From Streptomyces sp. GESEQ-35 (GTDB taxonomy: Bacteria; Actinomycetota; Actinomycetes; Streptomycetales; Streptomycetaceae), in contig NZ_JAFFSX010000009.1 in assembly GCF_017948485.1 (NCBI RefSeq), positions 1 through 64,000 on the forward strand: 64,000 nt of DNA, read 5' to 3'. Each line of letters starts with the position of its first letter. The stretch's first letter is position 1. The translations under genes and the position numbers were made by a program. This document shows, piece after piece, positions 8,764 through 16,814 of this stretch. The notes beneath the pieces were generated by a model, which saw nothing but the letters and a program-made list of their open reading frames with translations, was not told where the DNA came from and made no database searches.

Positions 8764-10122
8764 GTGTCTGTCACCACCACTCGGTCCATTTGTGCCCCGC
8801 TGTCCGTCCTCGGCCGGGATGTCACCGTCCCGCTCGTCACCGGCGGCGAGGTCACCTACGCCGCGCTCGACTACGCGGCCAGCGCGCCCGCGCTCCAGCG
8901 GGTCTGGGACGACGTGGCGGCATACGCGCCCTACTACGGCAGTGTCCACCGCGGCGCCGGCTACCTCTCCCAGCTGTCGACCGACCTCTTCGAGAACGCG
9001 CGCAGGACCGTCGCCGAGTTCCTGGACTGCCGTACCGACGACCAGCTGGTCTTCACCCGGTCCACCACGGATTCGCTGAACCTCCTCGCCGCCGCCCTCC
9101 CCGCCGACTGCCAGGTCTTCGTCTTCGAGACCGAGCACCACGCCTCGTTGCTGCCGTGGCAGGACGCGAAGGTCACCTACCTCAACGCGCCGCGCACCCC
9201 GCAGCAGGCCGTACGGACCCTGGAGCGGGCCCTCGCCGAGCGTGACCCGCGGGGCCCGGCCCTCGTCTGTGTCACCGGCGCTTCCAACGTCACCGGTGAG
9301 CTGTGGCCGGTGCGGGAGCTGGCCGCCGCCGCGCACGCCCACGGCGCCCGGATCGTGCTCGACGCCGCCCAGCTGGCCCCGCACCACCCGGTCTCCGTCC
9401 AGGACCTCGACGTCGACTGGGTCGCCTTCTCCGGGCACAAGCTGTACGCCCCCTTCGGCTCCGGTGTCCTGGCCGGCCGCGCCGACTGGCTGAAGGCCGC
9501 CGACCCCTACCTCGCGGGCGGCGGCGCCAGCCGCAAGGTCACCCGGCGCACGGACGGGGGAGTGGATGTGGAGTGGCACGACACCGCCGCCCGGCACGAG
9601 GCGGGCTCTCCGAACGTCATCGGCGCCTACTCCATCGCCTCCGCCTGCAAGGCCCTCACCGAGGCCGGTTTCGACGCGCTGGTCGCCCGTGAGCAGTACC
9701 TGATCGACATCGTGCGTGCGGGGCTCGCCGAGGTGCCCGAGGTCAGGATCCTCTCCCTCTTCGGCGACGACGCCCCGCGCGTCGGGGTCATCTCCTTCGT
9801 CGTCGACGGCTGGAACAGCTCGCACTTCGCCGCCGCCCTCTCCGCCGAGTACGGCATCGGCGTCCGCGACGGCCTCTTCTGCGCCCACCCCCTGGTCCGC
9901 ACCCTGCTCGGCAGCGACCCGCAGAGCCAGGGCGAGTGCGGCGCTCCCGAAGCCGCGCCCGGCGAGAAGTCCCTCAACGCCATCCGCGTGAGCTTCGGTG
10001 CGGGCACGCCGGACGAGCACGTCGAGCGTTTCGTGACGGCCGTGAAGGAGCTCGTCCGGGACGGCGCCCAGTGGAACTACCGCACGGAGGACGGGCGTTG
10101 CGTTCCCGACACCTCCGCGTGA
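8764..10122 (+). CDS. class V aminotransferase (cysteine desulfurase-like), SAM-IV controlled
   Basis: This 452-residue PLP enzyme belongs to the fold-type I NifS/SufS-like class V family. The PLP-binding lysine is in FSGHKLYAPFG (about residues 220-230), and the aspartate region LDAAQLAPHH precedes it. An extended N terminus and an insertion near RRTDGGVDVEW set it apart from housekeeping SufS. The GTG start follows GAGGAG at proper distance. Its SAM-IV riboswitch implies a job in sulfur amino acid metabolism, such as sulfur mobilisation or a C-S lyase step; substrate is unknown. Its 3' end overlaps the convergent glycerate kinase by 46 nt. Confidence 0.88.
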   Translation: MSVTTTRSICAPLSVLGRDVTVPLVTGGEVTYAALDYAASAPALQRVWDDVAAYAPYYGSVHRGAGYLSQLSTDLFENARRTVAEFLDCRTDDQLVFTRSTTDSLNLLAAALPADCQVFVFETEHHASLLPWQDAKVTYLNAPRTPQQAVRTLERALAERDPRGPALVCVTGASNVTGELWPVRELAAAAHAHGARIVLDAAQLAPHHPVSVQDLDVDWVAFSGHKLYAPFGSGVLAGRADWLKAADPYLAGGGASRKVTRRTDGGVDVEWHDTAARHEAGSPNVIGAYSIASACKALTEAGFDALVAREQYLIDIVRAGLAEVPEVRILSLFGDDAPRVGVISFVVDGWNSSHFAAALSAEYGIGVRDGLFCAHPLVRTLLGSDPQSQGECGAPEAAPGEKSLNAIRVSFGAGTPDEHVERFVTAVKELVRDGAQWNYRTEDGRCVPDTSA

Positions 10123-11270
10123 ACCGGTAGCCGGGCGCCCAGCAGGATCATCCTCAGCGCGCGCTCGGTGGCGTCGGTGAGCAGTTCCGAAGCCCGCACC
10201 AGCGCCTCGGCCAGCGCCATCGGCGCCGGCAGGATCCCGCTGCACGCGTCCACGCCCGGCACGTCGTGCGCGCCCTCGCCGAGGGTGCCCGCCAGCGCGA
10301 GCACCGGGCGTCCGTGCAGCTTGGCCCGCCGCGCCACCTCGGCGGGGACCTTCCCGCGCGGTGTCTGGTGGTCCAGGGCGCCCTCGGCGGTGACCACCAG
10401 GTCGGCGCGGGCCAGCCGGGCGTCCAGGTCGAGGTGGTCGAGCAGCACGTCGAAGCGGGGGAGGAGACGGGCGCCGAGGGCGGCGAGCCCGGCGCCCAGG
10501 CCACCGGAGGCGCCGGTGCCGGGACCGCCGTACAGATCGGTGCCGGTGACGGCCAGGTCGCGGGTGAGGACGCCGGCCCAGTTCTCCAGGCCTGCCGACA
10601 GCTCCTCCACCTGCGCGGGTGTCGCCCCCTTCTGCGGTCCGAAGACACGGGCCACGCCCCGCTCTCCGCACAGCACGTTGTACGGGTTGCAGGCGACGAG
10701 CAGCTCGACCTGCCGCAGGCGCGCGTCGAGGCCGGAACCGTCGATCCGGCGCAGGCGGCTCAACTCACGGCCGCCGTGAGGGAGTTCGAACCCGTCCGCG
10801 TCCAGCAGCCGGGCCCCGAGTGCCTGGAGCGCGCCCGCGCCACCGTCCGACGTACCCGAGTCGCCGCAGCCGACCAGGATCCGCCGTACGCCGGTGTCGA
10901 GCGCGGCGCGGATCAGCTCGCCGACGCCGTAGGTCGTGGTGGCGCCCGGGTCGCGCAGGGTGCGGGGGACGAGGGAGAGGCCGGCCACCGCGGCCATCTC
11001 CACGACCGCCGTGTCCCCGGAGCCGAGCAGCGCGAAGTGGGTGCCGAGGGTCTCACCGACCGGGCCCCTGGCGGGCAGCGCGACGAGCCGTCCCCCGGTC
11101 GCGGCGGCCAGCGCGGCCGCGGTGCCCTCACCGCCGTCCACCAGGGGGATGAGGTCGAGGGCGGCGTCCGGGAGGACCCGGCGGACGCCGTCGGCGATGG
11201 CGTCGGCGGCGGCCTGGGCGGACAGGGACTCCTTGAAGCCGCTGGGCGCTACGACGACTCGGGTCAGCAT
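10077..11270 (-). CDS. glycerate kinase
   Basis: This 397-residue protein is of the GlxK/GarK glycerate kinase family, which phosphorylates D-glycerate using ATP. Family segments visible are VVVAPSGFKESLSA at the start, PLVDGGEGT (about 45-53), the VGCGDSGTSDGGAGA loop (about 135-149), and the late GALDHQTPRGK (about 295-305). AGGAGAT precedes the ATG. It probably follows the SLC13 permease in one minus-strand unit, although a repeat element lies between them. The C terminus runs slightly longer than usual and overlaps the convergent aminotransferase gene. Confidence 0.92.
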   Translation of the reverse strand: MLTRVVVAPSGFKESLSAQAAADAIADGVRRVLPDAALDLIPLVDGGEGTAAALAAATGGRLVALPARGPVGETLGTHFALLGSGDTAVVEMAAVAGLSLVPRTLRDPGATTTYGVGELIRAALDTGVRRILVGCGDSGTSDGGAGALQALGARLLDADGFELPHGGRELSRLRRIDGSGLDARLRQVELLVACNPYNVLCGERGVARVFGPQKGATPAQVEELSAGLENWAGVLTRDLAVTGTDLYGGPGTGASGGLGAGLAALGARLLPRFDVLLDHLDLDARLARADLVVTAEGALDHQTPRGKVPAEVARRAKLHGRPVLALAGTLGEGAHDVPGVDACSGILPAPMALAEALVRASELLTDATERALRMILLGARLPVHAEVSGTQRPSSVR

Positions 11271-11310
11271 GGGATCTCCTAAGCGGTCTTGGGGAATTCG
11301 GGTGCGGAAC

Positions 11311-11350
11311 CGCGCCCCGCAAGGGGCGCGGGGAACTGCGCGACCAGCCC
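11311..11350 (+). repeat. intergenic GC-rich repeat, copy 2
   Basis: GCGCCCCGCAAGGGGCGC head followed by GGGGAACTGCGCGACCAGCC. It lies between the SLC13 permease and glycerate kinase genes, 42 nt after the permease stop, inverted relative to those minus-strand genes. Confidence 0.85.
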
Positions 11351-11392
11351 CCACCGGCCCGCGGCGAACGAACCGCATATCCAGCGGAGCGC

Positions 11393-12808
11393 TTAGCGGG
11401 TCGGCGGGACGCCGAGCAGCGGCCATACCGCGACGGCGAAGAGCAGGACGAGCGCCGCCGTCAGCGGTGCCAGGACGGCGGACAGACGCAGCAGGTCGCG
11501 GGGTGTGTAGGTGGGGGTGCCGGGGATCTCCGCGAAGAGCGTGACCGGCTTGGCCGAGGCCGGGAGCGTGTGGCAGAAGCCCGCGGCGGCGGTGGACGCG
11601 AGGGCGGCGGCGACCGGGTTGACCCCGGCGCCGACGGAGGCCGCCACGACCAGCGGGACCAGCACCGACGAGCGGGCCGAGCGTGACTGGAGTACCAGGT
11701 GCGCGGCCGTGCTGACCGCGATCACGACCGCCAGGAAGACGGTCGGGGTGACTCCCGCGGGCAGCCCCGAGACCAGCCACCGCGCCGCGCCCGAGTCGGC
11801 GAGCGCGACACCCATCGCCATGGTCGCCGCCATGAACAGCAGCAGTGACCACGGCACCGTTTTCAGGGCGTCCTTCAGGCCTACGGTGCCCAGCGCGGGC
11901 GAGGCCGCCACGACCGCGCCGATCAGCGCGACGACCGCGGGCGGCACCCGGTGCAGCGGCTCGCAGCACCACAGCAGCACGACCGTGCCGAGCAGCAGCG
12001 CGCAGCGCGTCTCGGCCTGTGTCCAGGGACCGGTGACCGGGGTGTCGGTGTGCCGCTGGATCTGCTCGGCGGTGATGTGCACGGGGCCCCGGCGGTCCGC
12101 GCGGCGGGTGGTCGTCAGCAGGACGGCCTCCGCGGCCAGGTGAGAGGAGGCCACGGCCAGCGGCAGCCCCAGCAGCAGCCACTCGGTGAACCCGATCCGC
12201 TCGCCGGCCGCCTCCCACAGCACCGACACGGTGATCAGATGTGCGCCCGCCCCGATCAGCGTCGCCACCGCAGACAGAAGGATCACGGTCGGGAACAGCA
12301 GCGCCAGCATCACGACCAGTCGTTTCCGGTCGGCGAGCGCCTTGGCGAGGGCCAGGAAGACCGGGAGCGCGAGCGCCGCCCGGCCCGAGGTCGCCGGTAC
12401 CGCGAACGCCGTGACCACCAGCGCGGCCGTCGTCAGGTGCACCAGCTGCCGTACCGTGCGGGCCCCGCCCACCAGGAACGCCGCCGCCCGCCCGGCGAGC
12501 CCGGTCCGGGCCACCGCCGCCGCCAGCACGAAGGCACAGATCAGCAGCCACACCGTGGAGTCGCCGAGGGTGCCGAACAGGGTGTCGCTGCTGATCACCC
12601 CGGTGACCGTGAGGGCGAGTCCGGCGCCCAGCGCGATGTACGTGTCGTCGATCGGCGTACCGATCCAGGCGCACGTCGCCAGCGCGAACACGACGAGGGT
12701 CAGCCGCGCCTCCCCGCCCAGACCGGGGAAGTTGCCCGGGACCGCGAGCAGTGCGCACAGGGACAGCGCCACGCACAGGGCGGTGGTGAGGCGGAGGTTC
12801 AGGGTCAC
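11393..12808 (-). CDS. SLC13/DASS-type anion permease
   Basis: This 471-residue polytopic membrane protein has about 11-12 hydrophobic helices and the plan of the divalent anion:sodium symporter / ion transporter superfamily (sulfate, dicarboxylates). Small-residue loops such as PATSGRAALALPV (about 140-152) and GVNPVAAALASTAAAGF (near 390-406) are typical of the substrate/sodium sites. The GTG start is used. Immediately upstream is a direct-repeat box shared with the neighbouring two-component operon, so it is probably controlled by that regulator. Linkage to glycerate kinase hints at an organic acid substrate; sulfate cannot be excluded. Confidence 0.82.
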   Translation of the reverse strand: MTLNLRLTTALCVALSLCALLAVPGNFPGLGGEARLTLVVFALATCAWIGTPIDDTYIALGAGLALTVTGVISSDTLFGTLGDSTVWLLICAFVLAAAVARTGLAGRAAAFLVGGARTVRQLVHLTTAALVVTAFAVPATSGRAALALPVFLALAKALADRKRLVVMLALLFPTVILLSAVATLIGAGAHLITVSVLWEAAGERIGFTEWLLLGLPLAVASSHLAAEAVLLTTTRRADRRGPVHITAEQIQRHTDTPVTGPWTQAETRCALLLGTVVLLWCCEPLHRVPPAVVALIGAVVAASPALGTVGLKDALKTVPWSLLLFMAATMAMGVALADSGAARWLVSGLPAGVTPTVFLAVVIAVSTAAHLVLQSRSARSSVLVPLVVAASVGAGVNPVAAALASTAAAGFCHTLPASAKPVTLFAEIPGTPTYTPRDLLRLSAVLAPLTAALVLLFAVAVWPLLGVPPTR

Positions 12809-12841
12809 GTCATCGAGAGTTCACCCGGGCCGTGAGTCTGC

Positions 12842-12859
12842 GATGAGCCGTGGATGAAG
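12842..12859 (-). promoter_or_regulatory. predicted response-regulator box upstream of SLC13 gene
   Basis: Plus-strand sequence GATGAG-4 nt-GGATGAAG, reading on the minus strand as CTTCATCC-4 nt-CTCATC, i.e. TCATC repeated at 11-bp spacing. The same element lies 35 nt before the start of the two-component operon (15279-15296). Here it is 34 nt before the permease start. Confidence 0.6.
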
Positions 12860-12865
12860 GGAACT

Positions 12866-13528
12866 TCACGCGGGCAGCCGGTACCCCATGCCACGGACGG
12901 TCTCCAGCCGCTCGGCACCCAGCTTCCTGCGCAGCGCCCGCACATACACGTCCACGATGTTGGAGCCCGGGTCGAAGTCGTAGCCCCACACGTGCGACAG
13001 GATCTGCTCGCGGGAGAGCACCTGGCCCGGATGGCGCAGGAAGAGTTCCAGCAGGACGAACTCACGGGCCGTCAGGTCGACCGTGCGTTCCCCGGCCCGT
13101 GCCCTGCGGGTCCGCAGGTCCAGGCTCAGCGTGCCGGACCTGAGCACCGTCACCTCCGGCGCGCGGGCCGCCGTACGCAACCTGAGGCGCACCCGGGCGA
13201 GGAGTTCCTCGAAGCGGAACGGCTTGGTCATCCAGTCGTCGGCGCCGCCCTCCAGACCGGCCACCGTGTCCCGTACCGAGTCCCGTGCGGTCAGCACGAT
13301 CACCGGGACCGTCACCCGGGCCTCGCGCAGCTGCCGCAGCACGGTGAAGCCGTCCTGGCCGGGCAGGCCGATGTCCAGGACGACCAGGTCGAAGCTGCCG
13401 GTCAGGGCGTACTCGTAGCCCGCGTCACCATCGCCGACGACGGTGGTGGTGAAGCCGTTGGCACGCAGGCCCTTCTCCACGAACGAGGCGATGCGCTCCT
13501 CGTCCTCGACGATGAGAATGCGGTTCAC
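12866..13528 (-). CDS. OmpR/PhoB-family response regulator
   Basis: This 220-residue regulator has an N-terminal receiver (acidic DEE near residues 8-10, phospho-acceptor Asp in VVLDIGLPGQDG about residue 51, and conserved Lys in DDWMTKPF about 102). It also has a C-terminal winged-helix DNA-binding domain (about 125-220, ending in RRKLGAERLETVRGMGYRL). The ATG overlaps the stop of the upstream sensor kinase gene, so the pair is coupled. A repeated TCATC box upstream of its own operon and of the adjacent SLC13 permease suggests both are its targets. Confidence 0.95.
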   Translation of the reverse strand: MNRILIVEDEERIASFVEKGLRANGFTTTVVGDGDAGYEYALTGSFDLVVLDIGLPGQDGFTVLRQLREARVTVPVIVLTARDSVRDTVAGLEGGADDWMTKPFRFEELLARVRLRLRTAARAPEVTVLRSGTLSLDLRTRRARAGERTVDLTAREFVLLELFLRHPGQVLSREQILSHVWGYDFDPGSNIVDVYVRALRRKLGAERLETVRGMGYRLPA

Positions 13529-15015
13529 GCGCGTGCCTCTTCCAGGGTGAGTACGAAGGTGGCGCCGCCGCCCTCGGTGTCGTGCAGGCGGATCCGGCCG
13601 CCGTGCGCCTCCGCGATCGCCCGCACGATCGACAGGCCGAGCCCCGCGCCCGAACCCCGGGCGCCGCGCCGGGCCGCGCCACGCCGGAAGCGATCGAAGA
13701 TCACCTCGACGTCCTGGGGCTGGACGCCGGGCCCGGAGTCGGCGACGTACAGCTCGATGCGCGGCCCTTCGGCGCGGGAGCCGATGCGGACGGTCTGGCC
13801 GGGTGTGGTGTGCTGCACGGCGTTCTGCGCGAGCTGCACCATGGCCTGGGTGATCCGCTGGGCATCCAACTGGCTCTCCCGGTCGGCGACTTCGGCGAGC
13901 CTCCAGTCGCGGTCGCCGAGGGTGCGGGCCTTGACGTAGACGTCGGCGGTGAGTTCGGCGAGCTGGACCGGCTCGGGGGTGACGAAGTCGGGGCGCTCCG
14001 CCTTGGCGAGCAGCAGCAGGTCCTCCACGATCCGGCTCATCCGGTCCAGCTCGTCGGTGACCAGGCGGATGGTCTCCTCGCGCTCGGCGGGGTCGTCGCC
14101 CATCAGCTCCAGATGGCCGCGGACGATGGTGATCGGGGTGCGCAGCTCGTGGCCGGCGTCGTCGACGAACTCGCGCTGGGCGGCGAAGGCGCGCTCCAGC
14201 CGGTCGAGCATCGCGTTGAACGTCTCGGCGAGGGCCGCGATGTCGTCGTGGCCGTGCACCGGGATACGGCGGGTGAGGTCCTGTTCGGTGAGCTGTGCGG
14301 CGGCGGTCCGCACCAGCCGTACCGGCATCAGGATCCGTCCGGCGACCACCCAGCCGATGCCGGTGGTCAGCAGCAGCGCGACCCCGGAGATGGCGAGCAG
14401 GATGCGGAACACCTCGTCCGCGCGCGCCTGTTCACGCTCCGGGTGGAAGGCGACGACGAACGCCGCGTCGGGTGCGCTGCCGTGCCGCGCGACGGCGACC
14501 TTGGCCCAGCGGATCCCGCCGGAGGGCCGGTCCAGGGTGCCGGTGGAGTCGGGGGAGTCGAAGATGCGGCGCCGGGCGTCGGCGTCCTTGTGCAGGGGTA
14601 CGGCGACCGGGATGTCACGTGGCTGGCGGATCTGCGCCGGGCCGCGGTCCGCCCGGCCGACCAGGCCGATCAGCTCCTCGTCCGAGTCGACGTACTGCCG
14701 CTCCAGGAAGACCGTGAGCAGCCGGGCGGGGTCGGTGAAGGGGCGGCCCGTCGCCGGGTCGACGCCGCGTTCCTCGAAGTTGGTGAACTCGCCCGCCTCC
14801 TGGGCGAGCAGGCCGCCGATCCGGTGGTCGGTGTCCCGCAGCAGGATCGAGCGGGTCGTGGTGGCCACCGAGGCGAGCGCGACCGTCATCACGAACAGCA
14901 GCCACAGCAGGATGCGGACCCGGGCGGTGACCCGGCGGGGCGGGCCGTCAGCCGTCGCCGAGTCCGTCGTCGGCAGGTCCGTCGTCCGATCCGTCCTGGC
15001 CTCGGTCGTCGTCAT
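13525..15015 (-). CDS. sensor histidine kinase (HAMP, HisKA, HATPase)
   Basis: This 496-residue membrane kinase has a cytoplasmic N-terminal tail (about 1-30), a first membrane helix (about 32-52), an extracellular sensor region of about 160 residues, and a second helix near 215-235. HAMP, then HisKA with phospho-acceptor His in DDAGHELRTPITIVRGH (about 290), and a HATPase domain with DSGPGV and GSGAGLGLSIV near the C terminus follow. It pairs with the response regulator directly downstream. Its 5' end overlaps the preceding small exported-protein gene by 68 nt; no later start codon keeps the first membrane helix. Confidence 0.94.
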   Translation of the reverse strand: MTTTEARTDRTTDLPTTDSATADGPPRRVTARVRILLWLLFVMTVALASVATTTRSILLRDTDHRIGGLLAQEAGEFTNFEERGVDPATGRPFTDPARLLTVFLERQYVDSDEELIGLVGRADRGPAQIRQPRDIPVAVPLHKDADARRRIFDSPDSTGTLDRPSGGIRWAKVAVARHGSAPDAAFVVAFHPEREQARADEVFRILLAISGVALLLTTGIGWVVAGRILMPVRLVRTAAAQLTEQDLTRRIPVHGHDDIAALAETFNAMLDRLERAFAAQREFVDDAGHELRTPITIVRGHLELMGDDPAEREETIRLVTDELDRMSRIVEDLLLLAKAERPDFVTPEPVQLAELTADVYVKARTLGDRDWRLAEVADRESQLDAQRITQAMVQLAQNAVQHTTPGQTVRIGSRAEGPRIELYVADSGPGVQPQDVEVIFDRFRRGAARRGARGSGAGLGLSIVRAIAEAHGGRIRLHDTEGGGATFVLTLEEARA

Positions 15016-15244
15016 CGTCGTCCCCCGAGGGGCTGTCGGTCACCTCGGGCCGCGAGACCACCTCGTCGCTCGGGGTCGGCCCGGGCCGGGTGGGCGGGGC
15101 CGAGGGTGAGCCGCTGTCCAGCTCCACCTGGGAGGGGACCTTCGGGGACTGCGGGCTGTCGGCGAGAGCGAAACTGGTCGCGGCGATGCCGAGGGGGATC
15201 ACCACGACGGCGGCGAGGGCCGCCAACCGGCGGGAGAAGACCAT
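14948..15244 (-). CDS. small acidic exported protein, first gene of two-component operon
   Basis: This 98-residue protein has a clear export signal (RRLAALAAVVVIPLGIAATSFALA, cleavage near residue 29) and then a Pro/Ser-rich, strongly acidic tail with a run of six aspartates near residue 75. There is no recognised domain; the mature part looks disordered. It is the first gene of the unit and overlaps the sensor kinase gene by 68 nt, so it is made together with the kinase. An accessory role outside the membrane, such as metal binding or modulating the sensor, is a guess from context only. Confidence 0.75.
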   Translation of the reverse strand: MVFSRRLAALAAVVVIPLGIAATSFALADSPQSPKVPSQVELDSGSPSAPPTRPGPTPSDEVVSRPEVTDSPSGDDDDDDRGQDGSDDGPADDGLGDG

Positions 15245-15278
15245 GGGCCCGATCCTGAGGGTCTCTCCCGGCGGCCCG

Positions 15279-15310
15279 GATGAGTGCAGGATGAAGAACT
15301 CTTCATCCTG
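15279..15310 (-). promoter_or_regulatory. predicted autoregulatory box and inverted repeat before two-component operon
   Basis: Plus-strand GATGAG-TGCA-GGATGAAG at 15279-15296 matches the box before the SLC13 gene. It also forms part of a perfect inverted repeat CAGGATGAAG-AACT-CTTCATCCTG (15287-15310). It lies 35 nt upstream of the first gene. On the coding strand TCATC recurs at 11-bp spacing, the spacing usual for OmpR-family dimers. Confidence 0.6.
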
Positions 15311-15325
15311 GAAGGCGCGGGACCC

Positions 15326-15607
15326 TCAGTTGTCGAGCCCGATCGCGAACGCCGCCTCCAGGTCGTGCTGCGAGTACGTCCGGAACGCCACGTGCGTGTC
15401 GGTCCCCTCCACGCCGGGGATCTTGCTGATGCGGCCCGGGATGACGTCGGCCAGGTCCTCGTGCTCCTTCACCCGGACCATGGCGATCAGGTCGTAGGTG
15501 CCGGTGACGGAGAAGACCTCGCTGACCGAGTCCAGGGCGGCGATCGACTCCGCGATCTCGGGGATCCGGTCCACGCTGGTCTTGATGAGCACGATCGCGG
15601 TGATCAC
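15326..15607 (-). CDS. stand-alone Lrp/AsnC ligand-binding (RAM) domain protein
   Basis: This 93-residue protein matches the C-terminal effector-binding RAM domain of Lrp/AsnC regulators but has no helix-turn-helix. The fold pattern is visible: ITAIVLIKTS, then SVSEVFSVTGTYDLIAMVRV, then GVEGTDTHVAF. Such proteins form ring oligomers that bind small molecules such as amino acids. The GTG start overlaps the TGA of the upstream rhomboid gene (GTGA), so the two are co-translated. The DNA-binding partner, if any, is not in the immediate neighbourhood. Confidence 0.88.
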   Translation of the reverse strand: MITAIVLIKTSVDRIPEIAESIAALDSVSEVFSVTGTYDLIAMVRVKEHEDLADVIPGRISKIPGVEGTDTHVAFRTYSQHDLEAAFAIGLDN

Positions 15608-16341
15608 GGCTGTTTCTCTCCCTCGGGGGCCGGCGTCGCTGGGGTGCGCCTCACTCTAGTGGTACGGCTGAATCGGACCCACGCGTAACAGAGGCCGAGG
15701 CCGAAGCCCGCCAGGTGGGCCAGATACGCCACGCTCGGGCCCTGGGAGACGCGGGCCGCCGCCAGCCACTGGAGCGCCGCCCAGAAGGGCAGGACGACCC
15801 AGGCCGGGAAGCGCAGGGGCAGGAAGAACAGGAAGGGCAGAAGACTGGTCACCCGGGCCCCGGGGAACAGGTACAGGAACGCACCGAGGACCGCTGAGAT
15901 CGCCCCGGAGGCGCCGACCAGGGACTGCTCCGAGTCGGCGTTGGCGGACGCGTAGGCCAGCAGGGCCAGATAGCCGCAGCCGAGGTAGAAGAGGGTGAAC
16001 TGGAAGCGGCCCATCCGTTCCTCGGTCATCACCCCGAAGACGTAGAGGAAGAGCATGTTGCCCAGCAGATGCACCCAGCTGCCGTGCAGGAACAAGGCCG
16101 TGGCCGGAGTGAGCACCGCCCGCGCGGACCCCTCGAACAGCTCTGCGGGGACCACCCCCCAGCGATGGAAGTAGTCCCGCTGGGCGGTGAGCAGCGCGTC
16201 CCCGGTGCCGTACACCGGATTGAGCCCCGCCGCCGGTCCGATCAGGAAGAGCAGACAGCAGGCGGCGATCAGGGTGTACGTCATCGGTGCCGACGGCGCC
16301 CGGATGGCCTTGACCGCCGACGCGCTCCAGTTGCTGATCAT
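15604..16341 (-). CDS. rhomboid family intramembrane serine protease
   Basis: This 245-residue membrane protein has six predicted helices. The catalytic serine lies in VGASGAISAVLG (about residue 143), and the partner histidine in AHLAGFGLG (about residue 210), so both catalytic residues are kept. The HGSWVHLLGNMLFLYVFG segment (helix 2) is also typical. The ATG at 16341 is preferred over an upstream in-frame start at 16377 because it begins right before the first helix. It probably cleaves membrane proteins within the bilayer; the substrate is unknown. It is translationally coupled to the RAM-domain protein. Confidence 0.92.
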   Translation of the reverse strand: MISNWSASAVKAIRAPSAPMTYTLIAACCLLFLIGPAAGLNPVYGTGDALLTAQRDYFHRWGVVPAELFEGSARAVLTPATALFLHGSWVHLLGNMLFLYVFGVMTEERMGRFQFTLFYLGCGYLALLAYASANADSEQSLVGASGAISAVLGAFLYLFPGARVTSLLPFLFFLPLRFPAWVVLPFWAALQWLAAARVSQGPSVAYLAHLAGFGLGLCYAWVRFSRTTRVRRTPATPAPEGEKQP

Positions 16342-16509
16342 GACCACAGAGCATGACGTAACGGGACGCAGCCGCACAGACCGCCTCGCCGCCGGGTGGG
16401 CCCGGTGGACGGACGGGCGTCGAGTACGCGCCAGGCCGTAGGGTTACGAGCCACACGCATCAGGGAAGCTGGCGTGTCACGGACACTAGAAGGAAAGCGA
16501 ACAGTCACG

Positions 16510-16749
16510 ATGACGGTTCCCCTGCCGACCGCCACGACGCGGTGGCGCTGCACCCTCTGCGGCAATCTCACGCGCTTCGACGTGACCCGCTCCTCGAAGG
16601 TCGTCGAGTACGTCCATCTCGACCTCGCCGGTGAGCCGAAGGTCGAGGAGCGCGAGGTGGTCACCGAGGCGGTCGAGTCGGTGCGGTGCCGCTGGTGCAA
16701 CGCGGTGGATCAGGTGGAACTCGTGGACAGGCCGGGTGCCGGCTCCTGA
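16510..16749 (+). CDS. small zinc-ribbon-like protein
   Basis: This 79-residue protein has two Cys pairs, CTLC (about residues 15-18) and CRWC (about 60-63), spaced as in a zinc ribbon, around a short beta-rich region. I recognise no named family beyond a conserved actinobacterial hypothetical. The ATG at 16510 follows GAAGGAAAG; a TAGGGT -10 is at 16439-16444. It lies just upstream of the NYN-domain protein in the same direction (65 nt gap), so a shared RNA-related job is possible but unproven. Confidence 0.7.
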   Translation: MTVPLPTATTRWRCTLCGNLTRFDVTRSSKVVEYVHLDLAGEPKVEEREVVTEAVESVRCRWCNAVDQVELVDRPGAGS

Positions 16750-16814
16750 CGGGAGCGGCCCAGCACGGGCGATCCCTGCTCCGGGGGTCCCGCACAGGTG
16801 ATGGGGTGTGACGG

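Noticed and set aside
15326..15607. Full Lrp/AsnC transcription factor
   Set aside because: At 93 residues only the ligand-binding domain is present; no helix-turn-helix precedes it.
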